From NCBI RefSeq assembly GCF_937936435.1, contig NZ_CALDDG010000068.1, forward strand, positions 1-49,637: DNA of 49,637 bases, read 5' to 3'. Position numbers and translations under genes: made by a program. Source of the stretch: an uncultured Sulfuricurvum sp. GTDB taxonomy: Bacteria > Campylobacterota > Campylobacteria > Campylobacterales > Sulfurimonadaceae. The notes under the pieces were generated by a model. That model was not told where the DNA came from. It was given only the letters and a program-made list of their open reading frames with translations, and did no database searches. Shown one piece after another: positions 31,774-38,932 of the stretch (positions are counted from its first letter, which is position 1; each line of letters begins with the position of its first letter).

Positions 31774-33245
31774 TGAAAACGCGTTTGAGTATAGGTGGGG
31801 TGGCGTTCCTCATCGGTTCAGCTGCGTTTAGTGCCGATTCCTTGGTATCGGCACTAAACGAGGGACATTTTTCCGGCGGTGTACGGGCTCTGTATGCTCA
31901 AACGTACAATGACGTTGGAGACGATCGATACGGGACGGGGATAGGACTCCGCCTCTCGTATGAGACGGCTTCTTTGTACGGAGTGCAGGCAAAAGTGACA
32001 ATGTTCTCTGCGAGTGGTTTGGGATTAAATTCGGGCAATCCGAATGAAGTGGAATCGATCTTTTTTGAAAATGATCAAAGCAAACAGAGCCGAGATGCCT
32101 TTGGGCGCGTCAATACCGTTTACGGATCGGGGGCGGACAGCTACGCCGTTTTAGGCGAGGCATATCTCAAGGCGACATTTGGAAAGACATTCATTCAGAT
32201 AGGACGTATGATGGTCGATGCTCCGTTTGCATCATCACATGACATCTATTTGGTCCCCAACACGTTTGAAGCGGCCCAGATTGTAAACGTCAATATCCCC
32301 GATATGACTCTTGTACTGTCTCACGCCACCCGTATGAGCGGTCCGGATATGGTACAAAGCAACAGCTTCGCAGGTTCTTCACAAAATGTCAAAGCCTCCG
32401 ATTTCGTCAGTATTTCCAGAGCATCATCTTTTGAAGGATTAGCAGACGGAGACGGCGATTTGACGACGGAAAAAGATAATGCCGGAGCTACGGTAGCCGG
32501 TGCGATTTACACCGGTATCAGTGGATTAATTTTACAGGGATGGTTTTACCGCGTATGGGATGTCATGGATATGCCGCATTTACAGGCCGATTATCATCTT
32601 AAAGCGGCAGATACCGATCTGTTTGCGGGAGTACAGTGGGCATCTCAAAAAGCGATCGGAGGTACCAAAGACACTCTGGCTCATCCGGTAGCCGGATCGC
32701 CGTTGATCGCATTGGGAATCGACAATATCGATGCATACCATTATGAAGCGAAGATGGGAGTTTCGTATGCGGGAGCTACACTCACTGCGGCGTATGCCAA
32801 TACTCGTGGAGTCTCCGGAAACGCAGCACGGGGAGGATTTGTCTCTCCGGTCGGCGGAAATGCGTCGTGGGTGCGTACCCGTTATCAGTCGCCTCATTTC
32901 GGTTTTACCGATACCTCATGCTACACCGGCGGCACGGATGCATATTCGCTTGGGGCAGAATATGATTTCGGCTATGCAGGGCTGGAAGGATTAAAAGGAG
33001 GACTAAAATACCTTTTCTTTAACCGTGACAACCAGTATTCGTCAAGTCCGGGACTGCTGTATTATAAACCTAATGCGTATCAAGATACGAATGCCATAGA
33101 AGCTTCACTGGATTATGAAAAGCTTTTCGGCGTGAAAGGGTTTGACGGCGGTATAACATTACTCTCGGTCGATAATGATGACGCTGCGGGCAACGCTTCC
33201 ACCGATCATATAGACCTTCGGGTCGCTCTCAACCTTATGTTTTAA
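31773..33245 (+). CDS. Opr-family outer-membrane porin (Campylobacterota OprD-like)
   Basis: This 490-aa protein has a Sec signal (KTRLSIGGVAFLIGSAAFSAD) and a beta-barrel pattern of alternating residues from FSGGVRALYAQTYND to the last strand HIDLRVALNLMF, with the C-terminal Phe typical of outer-membrane barrels. It resembles the Opr porins (TIGR/OprD-like) of Sulfurimonas and relatives. Its ATG overlaps the stop of the flavoprotein gene by 1 nt, which argues for uptake of the same aromatic substrate. A perfect 13-bp inverted repeat lies in the codons around the signal cleavage site. Confidence 0.85.
   Translation: MKTRLSIGGVAFLIGSAAFSADSLVSALNEGHFSGGVRALYAQTYNDVGDDRYGTGIGLRLSYETASLYGVQAKVTMFSASGLGLNSGNPNEVESIFFENDQSKQSRDAFGRVNTVYGSGADSYAVLGEAYLKATFGKTFIQIGRMMVDAPFASSHDIYLVPNTFEAAQIVNVNIPDMTLVLSHATRMSGPDMVQSNSFAGSSQNVKASDFVSISRASSFEGLADGDGDLTTEKDNAGATVAGAIYTGISGLILQGWFYRVWDVMDMPHLQADYHLKAADTDLFAGVQWASQKAIGGTKDTLAHPVAGSPLIALGIDNIDAYHYEAKMGVSYAGATLTAAYANTRGVSGNAARGGFVSPVGGNASWVRTRYQSPHFGFTDTSCYTGGTDAYSLGAEYDFGYAGLEGLKGGLKYLFFNRDNQYSSSPGLLYYKPNAYQDTNAIEASLDYEKLFGVKGFDGGITLLSVDNDDAAGNASTDHIDLRVALNLMF
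31826..31859 (+). repeat. Perfect 13-bp inverted repeat (8-nt loop) inside the porin signal-peptide codons
   Basis: GTTTAGTGCCGAT (31826-31838) and ATCGGCACTAAAC (31847-31859) are exact reverse complements around TCCTTGGT. It covers codons 18-29 of the porin gene and would form a very stable RNA hairpin about 50 nt into the frame. No T-run follows, so it is not a standard terminator; it may set mRNA stability or porin output relative to the flavoprotein. Confidence 0.75.
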
Positions 33246-33257
33246 TGCGAAAACAGT

Positions 33258-33278
33258 TTTCTGAGAATTTCTCAGAAA
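33258..33278 (+). repeat. Inverted repeat after the porin gene
   Basis: TTTCTGAGA (33258-33266) pairs with TCTCAGAAA (33270-33278) around ATT. It begins 13 nt after the porin stop. It lacks a T-run on the plus strand, so it may act as a 3' mRNA stabiliser or a weak terminator. It lies in a 180-nt AT-rich stretch that I regard as non-coding. Confidence 0.45.
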
Positions 33279-33371
33279 GCCGTCGCACCGCATCTTCCAA
33301 AAGTTATAATAATCTTTCAATTTTTTTGTATATACTGTTAATGCCTAATGATACTAAAAATTTACTCTTGT

Positions 33372-33400
33372 TATACTACAATGATAGTATTCGATCATTG
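33372..33400 (+). promoter_or_regulatory. -10 box TATACT with adjoining CAATGAT/ATCATTG inverted repeat
   Basis: TATACT (33372-33377) is followed at once by CAATGAT (33379-33385) and its exact reverse complement ATCATTG (33394-33400). A start of transcription would fall inside the palindrome, which is the usual place for a repressor site. It stands 25-50 bp in front of the GTG at 33425. Another TATACT lies about 45 bp further upstream. Confidence 0.4.
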
Positions 33401-33424
33401 AGAAGACCCGAAAAGCGAGTTAAT

Positions 33425-34801
33425 GTGATAAAGATTATAAACAGTGAAGAGTTTTCCTATTTCCTGCGCGTTCATAGAAATGAGATCATCAAACGGTGGA
33501 TGAATAAAAGCGAAGTGCAAAACGTGCTTCATCGGCATTCTCTCCCCGCTATTGAAAAAAATACCCATTTATTTTACGAATTTTGCGATTGTTATATCAG
33601 CATTATTGAATGGCGCTCGACGATCTCCGAGTGTCAGGTTAAAATCGATTTTTTACAGCTTCTCAATAATTACAATGTAACGACTGCCGATCTTTTTACC
33701 CTTATCACAAAACTCAAAAATGCTATCGAATCCGTTATTTTTGAAAACGGGAACCTTTCGTATGCTTTGCAAAGTGAAATCGATGCTCTGACGTTAGAGA
33801 TGGCAAATGATCTCGCCGTCAATTTTGAAAGTATTATCGGAAGCAATAAAAACTACAAAAGTGAAAACTCTAACCTCCTTGCCGAGTATAAAAAAGCGGT
33901 GGATTTAAGCAATATCGTCTCAAAAACCAATCCCAAAGGGGTCATTACCTACGTCAATGACAAGTTTTGCGAAATCTCGGGATATACGCGCGACGAGCTT
34001 GTGGGTAAGCCGCACAATATCATCCGCCATCCGGATATGCAGAGGGAGACGTTTAAAAATTTGTGGGATACCATCAAGGCCAAAAAGAGCTGGAACGGTA
34101 TCGTAACCAATATGCGAAAAGACGGAGGACAATACATCGTCGATACGACGATTATCCCGATCCTGGATGTGGACGGAGATGTCGTGGAATACATAGCGAT
34201 ACGACACGATATCACGGAACTCGAAGAGACAAAGCAGCAGCTTAAAAATATCAATAAAGCGATGAAACAAAAAGTCGATGAACTTTATTCGATGACCAAT
34301 ACGCTGGAACAAAAGGCATATCGGGATAATCTCACCGGTATCAATAACCGGGAAAATTTCGAAGATATTTTTGCGATTGAAATCGCGAACGCAAAGCAAA
34401 ACAATGTGCCGCTGAGCCTGATCATCTTTGATGTGGATAACTTTAAATTGGTTAATGACACTTACGGTCATCAGGCAGGGGACGTTATTTTGATCGATTT
34501 AGTCAATCTGGTTGCGAGTAATATTAAAAACGGCGATATTTTTGCCCGATGGGGAGGGGAAGAATTCGTGATCCTAACCCCTTCTACGGAGATGAACGGT
34601 GCACGTAATCTGGCCGAAAATCTGCGTAAAATTGCACAAACGCATACATTCAGCTATGTCGATAAAAATATGACACTCAGTTTCGGGATTGCCCAAATGA
34701 GCATCGAAGATGATAAGAAAACGTTGTTTGAAAAAGCGGATGCAGCATTGTATGAAGCGAAAAAGAACGGTAGAAATCGTGTGGAGATGTATAACGCCTA
34801 A
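33425..34801 (+). CDS. PAS-GGDEF diguanylate cyclase
   Basis: This protein is 458 aa from the GTG at 33425. An in-frame start as early as 33245 exists, but the extra codons hold promoter-like TATACT boxes, hairpins and low-complexity AT-rich codons. Layout: a ~150-residue helical sensor (FSYFLRVHRNEIIKRWM onward, of no family I can name), a PAS domain of the Aer/energy-sensing style (GVITYVNDKFCEISGYTRDEL, IRHPDMQRETF), a short coiled coil, and GGDEF. The signature RWGGEEF is intact, so the enzyme should make cyclic di-GMP from two GTP. No membrane segment. Its stop overlaps that of the convergent phosphatase by 3 nt. Confidence 0.88.
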   Translation: MIKIINSEEFSYFLRVHRNEIIKRWMNKSEVQNVLHRHSLPAIEKNTHLFYEFCDCYISIIEWRSTISECQVKIDFLQLLNNYNVTTADLFTLITKLKNAIESVIFENGNLSYALQSEIDALTLEMANDLAVNFESIIGSNKNYKSENSNLLAEYKKAVDLSNIVSKTNPKGVITYVNDKFCEISGYTRDELVGKPHNIIRHPDMQRETFKNLWDTIKAKKSWNGIVTNMRKDGGQYIVDTTIIPILDVDGDVVEYIAIRHDITELEETKQQLKNINKAMKQKVDELYSMTNTLEQKAYRDNLTGINNRENFEDIFAIEIANAKQNNVPLSLIIFDVDNFKLVNDTYGHQAGDVILIDLVNLVASNIKNGDIFARWGGEEFVILTPSTEMNGARNLAENLRKIAQTHTFSYVDKNMTLSFGIAQMSIEDDKKTLFEKADAALYEAKKNGRNRVEMYNA

Positions 34802-35550
34802 GGGATATCGGCAATCGAATCCGCGATAAAATCGGGCATTATCCCCGATTCCAGATCCTGAACTACAAACTTGCCCGTCTTGACCAGCAGGGTTTTAAGT
34901 CCTGCTTCCTGAGCCCCGAGAATATCACTCTCGATATCGTCTCCGATCATCAGGCATTCGGCAGGTTCGACATTCATACTGCTGCAGGCAAGACGGTAAA
35001 AGTCGTGGCTCGGTTTTCCGATGATATGTGCCTCTTTTCCACTGGCATATTCCAAAGCACTGACGAATCCACCCGCATCCATGCTTAATTGATAGTCGTT
35101 GTCTTTAAAATAGCGGTTTTTGGCGACGGCAATCAGTTCGCTTCCGCTTTGCAAAAGTCGAAATGCTTTGTTGAGTCTTTCATAGGTAAAGTTCTCCTGA
35201 GCATCGCCTACAACGACGTAATGTTGCCGCTCGATTTCGTTCAAATCGTCGAAAAATGCGGTTGCATCGTCGGTCAGGAGATAAAATCCCCGGCTGTCAT
35301 GGTTTTTAAGAAACAGTTTCGTCACATCGAGCGCGGTGAGAACTTCATCTTCGGCAATGTCAAAGCCCATTGAACGAAGGGCTTCTACAACCTGCTGAGC
35401 GGTCTTTTGCGTCGTATTGGTGACGAAACGGACAGAATAACGGCTTTTGATCCTGACAAGGGTCTCTATCGCGCCGGGAATAGGGGTGTCACCGACATAG
35501 AGTACACCGCCGATGTCACATAAAACGGCTTTGATAGAAGGATCAAACAT
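34798..35550 (-). CDS. HAD hydrolase, LHPP-like (subfamily IIA)
   Basis: This protein is 250 aa from the ATG at 35550, where the family sequence begins. Motif I is CDIGGVLY: the second Asp of DxD is replaced, as in the LHPP branch (DISGVLY), so this is a family trait. Then come FVTNTTQKT (motif II), AKNRYFKDNDYQLSMDAG and a GKPSHDFYRLA lysine (motif III), and MIGDDIESDILGAQEAG (motif IV). LHPP-type enzymes remove phosphate from small phosphoesters, pyrophosphate or phospho-histidine. The gene follows the 107-aa protein by 22 nt, and both may share a promoter. Confidence 0.85.
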   Translation of the reverse strand: MFDPSIKAVLCDIGGVLYVGDTPIPGAIETLVRIKSRYSVRFVTNTTQKTAQQVVEALRSMGFDIAEDEVLTALDVTKLFLKNHDSRGFYLLTDDATAFFDDLNEIERQHYVVVGDAQENFTYERLNKAFRLLQSGSELIAVAKNRYFKDNDYQLSMDAGGFVSALEYASGKEAHIIGKPSHDFYRLACSSMNVEPAECLMIGDDIESDILGAQEAGLKTLLVKTGKFVVQDLESGIMPDFIADSIADIP

Positions 35551-35572
35551 ATGAGTCTCGACAGCCTGAAAT

Positions 35573-35896
35573 CTAGGCTGCCGCCTCCTCTTCGTCGAGG
35601 TGGAGATAGAGTTGGAAAAAAGCGTCGACATCATCGATCTGCAGACTTTTAGAGATAAGCCATTGTGAACCGTTTTCCGCCTCATAGCGGATACAATTTT
35701 CGGTATCGATATATTTCATCGGATAGATTTCACCGATGTGTTCGACCATGATGTCCAACGGATAGACGAGGGCATTTTCATGTTTTAAATCCATGGTTTG
35801 AACCCATAGCGTGTCTAGCTCTGCCATAGCATCGGATTCATCCGGTCCGAAACTCATTAATGCGACTTGACGCATTGTTGTACCGCGTGTATTCAT
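35573..35896 (-). CDS. Uncharacterised acidic 107-aa protein
   Basis: I do not recognise the family. The ATG at 35896 has a strong AAGGAG site 6 nt upstream, and codon use is like the neighbours', so the gene is real. The protein is acidic (many D/E) with a negative C-terminus (HLDEEEAAA), no signal peptide or membrane segment, and an N-terminus TRGTTMRQVALMSF. An ATG at residue 8 is an alternative start. It lies just upstream of, and on the same strand as, the LHPP-like phosphatase. The 240 bp on its upstream side hold a weak hairpin near 35933-35952 and no gene. Confidence 0.65.
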   Translation of the reverse strand: MNTRGTTMRQVALMSFGPDESDAMAELDTLWVQTMDLKHENALVYPLDIMVEHIGEIYPMKYIDTENCIRYEAENGSQWLISKSLQIDDVDAFFQLYLHLDEEEAAA

Positions 35897-36138
35897 AACA
35901 TCTCCTTTAAGAAGGTTATTTGACGGCTCCGACTAAGGAGTCGTGATACGTCTGAAAGTTCACCGATTAGCGAACCATACATTGATCCATTGTTCTGATT
36001 GAAATATAGCACTCTGCGTTTATCGGAGATATTAATATGTTTACTATGAGAATAAAAATCAATTTTCTTTAAACAAAAAATTTCGTGGATTTAGATCGGA
36101 AAGTTTGTTTTTAGGATTTGAGGTGAATGGTTTTTGAA

Positions 36139-36159
36139 GGTGGTGGCCAATCTCGGAAT
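36139..36159. repeat. 21-bp direct repeat, right-hand attachment site (attR-like)
   Basis: This is identical over 21 bp to 37581-37601, which spans the 3' end of tRNA-Phe (acceptor arm, CCA and part of the T arm). Flanking bases differ on both sides. A copy of a tRNA 3' end about 1.44 kb away, with an AT-rich segment between, is the classic footprint of tyrosine-recombinase integration. Confidence 0.75.
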
Positions 36160-36241
36160 GCTACTTTCGTCTTTTTTAAAAGCGTATTCAGCGAAGAATC
36201 CCGTAAAATAGGACTTTATACAAATCATCTTATTCTCCATA

Positions 36242-36266
36242 TGTGGTCAATTTTGTGGTTAAATTG
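36242..36266 (+). repeat. Repeat of TGTGGT(T/C)AA near the right end of the insert
   Basis: TGTGGTCAA and TGTGGTTAA occur 12 bp apart. The 25-base segment matches 37476-37500 near the other end at 20 of 25 positions by eye. Paired short repeats near both ends of an integrated element resemble arm-type sites bound by an integrase. Confidence 0.45.
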
Positions 36267-36297
36267 TATGAAGACTTCAAGACGATAAAATGAAGTT

Positions 36298-36324
36298 TCA
36301 TAATATTTGAGTCAAATATTATGA
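36298..36324 (-). repeat. Perfect 13-bp AT-rich inverted repeat just after the DUF3800 gene
   Basis: Arms of 13 bp flank one central base (36311). It begins 25 nt after the DUF3800 stop on that gene's strand, so it may end or stabilise its transcript; only a weak T-containing stretch follows. A symmetric protein-binding or recombination site is the other option. Confidence 0.5.
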
Positions 36325-36349
36325 TATCTTTACTTGATTACTTCTGGGA

Positions 36350-37357
36350 TTATTTCAACATATTTTTTCTTGTTTTTTGTATATGTTGAATAACGTCATA
36401 ATAGAGTGGTTCGGATTCATATTTATAAGTGTTTTGTGTATTAGACAAATCTAATAAAGCTACTGTTTGTCCTGAACTTTGAACCATGATTTTTCCAAAT
36501 TGGTTCCAGCCCTCATATTGTAAATTACCATTCATACTTCTTCGAAAGGCAGTTGTTAAAATATCCGCCAACTGTAATCCTAAACTATTTTGTGAATGCT
36601 CAAAAATAATATTTTCACCAAAAATACTTTTTGGGTCAAAATAATTATCAGGATTTTTATCATCAGTAACTTCATCTAAGTATTCTGGAATTTCAAAAAT
36701 TTTCCGTGAATTAAAAAAATGACTATAATCGCCTTCTTTTAAAAACATAATTGGATTTCGTAAAAATCTTGTTTGTGAAATTGGAAGAATTAAAGATTTC
36801 CATAATTTTTCATAGGTAGTAATTTTTTGATTTTTTGCATCTACCGAACAAATAAAATTAGCCAGTGAAGTTGGAATGCGTTGTGAATAGTATAGTGTTG
36901 ATTTTTGAAGTATAATCATTAACAATTCTATTGTTAATTTTGCTTGTATATATAACTGATTCGGTAAGTTTTCTATGTCTTGTTTAGTTTGATGAAGATT
37001 AGCAATAAGAGTAGAATTAAATTTTTCGGTAATATTTTTAATAATAAAGTTTGCTTGTTCTATCTTATGTTCAGTGATTAACTGTTCATCTTGTGTAAGC
37101 ATATCTATTACTACAGTTTCAAACATAACATCGTAATTACTTAAATGCTGGATTACATCTGAAATTTGTTTTTCATCAAGTTTGCTACCTTTGATTTCAT
37201 CATTTACAATTCCCCATTTTTCTTTTAATGCTACAAACCCTTCAAATATTGAATCAATTTGATTTTCTGGAATTATTAAAGCACCAATGGCAGATACGTT
37301 TGATTTATTTTCTTTTGGCTTGATAAATGCGCCCGCTTCATCGATGAAAATATGCAA
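36350..37357 (-). CDS. DUF3800 domain protein, cargo of the tRNA-Phe insert
   Basis: This protein is 335 aa from the TTG at 37357. A good AAAGGACG site is 6 nt upstream and the family N-terminus HIFIDEAGAFIKP begins there; an in-frame ATG at 37429 would add 24 unlike residues. DUF3800 marks: IFIDEAG at residues 3-9 (the acidic pair), EIKGSKL near residue 70, and the C-terminal LGLQLADILTTAFRR. The family has an RNase-H-like fold by prediction and is common in mobile elements and defence regions, but no activity is established. The gene is far more AT-rich than its neighbours and is the only gene between the two attachment repeats. Confidence 0.82.
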   Translation of the reverse strand: MHIFIDEAGAFIKPKENKSNVSAIGALIIPENQIDSIFEGFVALKEKWGIVNDEIKGSKLDEKQISDVIQHLSNYDVMFETVVIDMLTQDEQLITEHKIEQANFIIKNITEKFNSTLIANLHQTKQDIENLPNQLYIQAKLTIELLMIILQKSTLYYSQRIPTSLANFICSVDAKNQKITTYEKLWKSLILPISQTRFLRNPIMFLKEGDYSHFFNSRKIFEIPEYLDEVTDDKNPDNYFDPKSIFGENIIFEHSQNSLGLQLADILTTAFRRSMNGNLQYEGWNQFGKIMVQSSGQTVALLDLSNTQNTYKYESEPLYYDVIQHIQKTRKNMLK

Positions 37358-37420
37358 AATACGTCCTTTGAACTTAATGGTTATGAATATATCTAAATAT
37401 TTAATAGAAAAGTAGAAAGT

Positions 37421-37452
37421 GATGGCCAATACCTGAATCGCACCAAGGCGAC
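37421..37452 (-). repeat. Decayed tRNA-Phe 3'-end fragment
   Basis: On the minus strand, blocks CCTTGGT, CGATTC and ATTGGCCA occur in the same order and nearly the same spacing as in the T arm and acceptor arm of tRNA-Phe (37583-37658), with substitutions between. It lies 160 bp from the tRNA and looks like the worn end of an earlier insertion. Confidence 0.5.
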
Positions 37453-37475
37453 CAAAACCATTAAATAGGGAGTTT

Positions 37476-37519
37476 GGTGGTTAATTTTGTGGTTGAAATA
37501 GGTAAAAAGTGTGGTTAAA
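37476..37519 (+). repeat. Three TGTGGTTAA-like repeats near the tRNA end of the insert
   Basis: Copies at about 37476 (GGTGGTTAA), 37488 (TGTGGTTGA) and 37510 (TGTGGTTAA) have the same orientation as those at 36242. A further repeated block, TAGGGAGTTT, occurs near 37465 and 37560. The 225 bp between the DUF3800 start and the tRNA hold no gene. Confidence 0.45.
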
Positions 37520-37580
37520 AACGATTTAGGAAATTTTCAATGTGTTTGAAAGTTCATTGTTTAGGGAGTTTTTAAAAAGT

Positions 37581-37601
37581 GGTGGTGGCCAATCTCGGAA
37601 T
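37581..37601. repeat. 21-bp direct repeat, left-hand attachment site (attL-like) in the tRNA-Phe 3' end
   Basis: This is the same 21 bp as 36139-36159. It overlaps the last 19 bases of the tRNA, so the tRNA remains whole. Together the copies bound a 1.44-kb segment. Confidence 0.75.
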
Positions 37602-37658
37602 CGAACCAAGGACACAATGATTTTCAGTCATTTGCTCTACCGACTGAGCTAATTGGCC
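37583..37658 (-). tRNA. tRNA-Phe (GAA)
   Basis: This is a 76-nt tRNA on the minus strand. It has acceptor arms GGCCAAT/ATTGGCC, a D arm with AGCTCAGTCGGTAGAGC, an anticodon loop CTGAAAA (anticodon GAA), a T arm with GGTTCGATTCC, and an encoded CCA. It is the target of the integration event that produced the repeat at 36139. It stands alone, between the DUF3800 insert and murD. Confidence 0.95.
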
Positions 37659-37722
37659 ACGTTTGTGAGGCCGAAATTATAGCTATGAAAGCTTAAAATA
37701 TAGCTTAAAGTGCAAAAAGCGA

Positions 37723-38931
37723 TTATTTTGTCGCTTTTGCCAACTCTTTGAAGAGGTTCCCGCGCTGCGCGTAGGAGGTAAATTGATCCAGGCTCGCCGC
37801 TGCCGGAGAGAGCATTGCGATACTGTGACGGTTGTGTTTTTTGCTGATCTGCTCCACAGCCACGTCGAGGGTATGGCACAGGGTGCAGGGGATATCGTAT
37901 TGCTTGCACAAGGCTTCAAGGCGCAGTGCGTTTGTTCCGATGGCATAGACGCTAACATCGTATTTTTTAAGAGGCCCGAATAGCTCTTCGAGCTCGACTC
38001 CTTTGTCGTCTCCTCCCAAGATGATATGGATGGGATAATCGGCATAGGTACGCAAAGCGGCGAGAGTCGCATCGATGTTGGTGGCTTTGGAGTCATTGAC
38101 CCAGAGACGGTCTCTGGAGTCGCGGAACTCTTCTTGGCGGTGCGGATCGAGGATAAACGCATTGATACGGTCATAATCGCAGCGATCGTAGAGGATTTTA
38201 TCGATACCCATGGCGATCATCGCATCCATCAGAAAAGCACCCTTGAATTTGATTCTGCTCGCGTCGAATCCGAAGTATTTGGCAAGGTCTTTTTCGTTCT
38301 CGTAAACGATTTTAAACCCCTTTGTCGGTGCATCGGCAAACATCTTCGGTAAAAGGATTGCTTCTCCCTCTTTCATCATCGAAAGCGGCTTTAGTTTGGC
38401 GTCAAAATAGGCCTGCATGCTCCCGTGCCAGCTTACATGATCGGGGGTAACGGGGAGCAGGGCATAGATATTCGGACGGGCGACGTCAGTGTAGTGCATA
38501 CTGAACGAACTGGTCTCCAAAATCCAGATCGGCGCTTCGCTCGACATTTCGGCGAGCGGTGTACCGATGTTGCCGCCGCTTATGGCTCCTTTGTCACTGA
38601 GGAGGTATTCTACCATCTGAGTCGTCGTTGTTTTTCCGTTGGTGCCGCTGATCCAGATCGAAAACGGCATGGTCGGAGCGAAGAAGTCATATTCGCTGAT
38701 CAGATGCGACGCTTGCTGGATAAGAGTATGCGAAGGGGGAAAGCCGGGTGAAGGGATTTCATGGGTGAAAAGACGCGTATCGAATTCGGTGACGGGCTTG
38801 AGAAAGTTCCCCTCTTCGTCCGCAGAAGGAACAGTGATCTTGTCGTCAAAAAAGATGCAGGGACCGAAAGCTTTGGCAATGGCGCGGGTTGTTTTGCCGT
38901 ACCCGAAACAGGCGATATTACGTTTTTCCAT
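37723..38931 (-). CDS. murD: UDP-N-acetylmuramoyl-L-alanine--D-glutamate ligase
   Basis: This 402-aa Mur ligase has the ATP loop WISGTNGKTTTTQMVEYLL near residue 107, then GNIGTPLAEM, LLPVTPDHVSWHGSMQAY, the DPHRQEE segment and the C-terminal WVNDSKATNIDATLAALR, which is the MurD signature. It adds D-glutamate to UDP-MurNAc-L-Ala with ATP, in the cytoplasm. At 402 aa it is shorter than E. coli MurD (about 438), as usual in Campylobacterota. It starts 1 nt after the mraY stop, so the two peptidoglycan genes are co-transcribed. Confidence 0.95.
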   Translation of the reverse strand: MEKRNIACFGYGKTTRAIAKAFGPCIFFDDKITVPSADEEGNFLKPVTEFDTRLFTHEIPSPGFPPSHTLIQQASHLISEYDFFAPTMPFSIWISGTNGKTTTTQMVEYLLSDKGAISGGNIGTPLAEMSSEAPIWILETSSFSMHYTDVARPNIYALLPVTPDHVSWHGSMQAYFDAKLKPLSMMKEGEAILLPKMFADAPTKGFKIVYENEKDLAKYFGFDASRIKFKGAFLMDAMIAMGIDKILYDRCDYDRINAFILDPHRQEEFRDSRDRLWVNDSKATNIDATLAALRTYADYPIHIILGGDDKGVELEELFGPLKKYDVSVYAIGTNALRLEALCKQYDIPCTLCHTLDVAVEQISKKHNRHSIAMLSPAAASLDQFTSYAQRGNLFKELAKATK

Positions 38932-38932
38932 A

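Noticed and set aside
33258..33278. Hairpin after the porin as a rho-independent terminator
   Set aside because: The stem is AT-rich and no T-run follows on either strand, so it is recorded as a repeat only.
34798..35550. Missing second Asp of HAD motif I (DIGG) as a sign of a dead enzyme
   Set aside because: LHPP-type phosphatases naturally have DxSG/DxGG here, and the remaining motifs are intact.
36139..36159. The tRNA-like 21 bp as a second tRNA gene or pseudogene
   Set aside because: Only the 3' 19 bases of the tRNA plus two flanking bases are present, with no D or anticodon arm; the direct-repeat pairing with 37581 explains it better.
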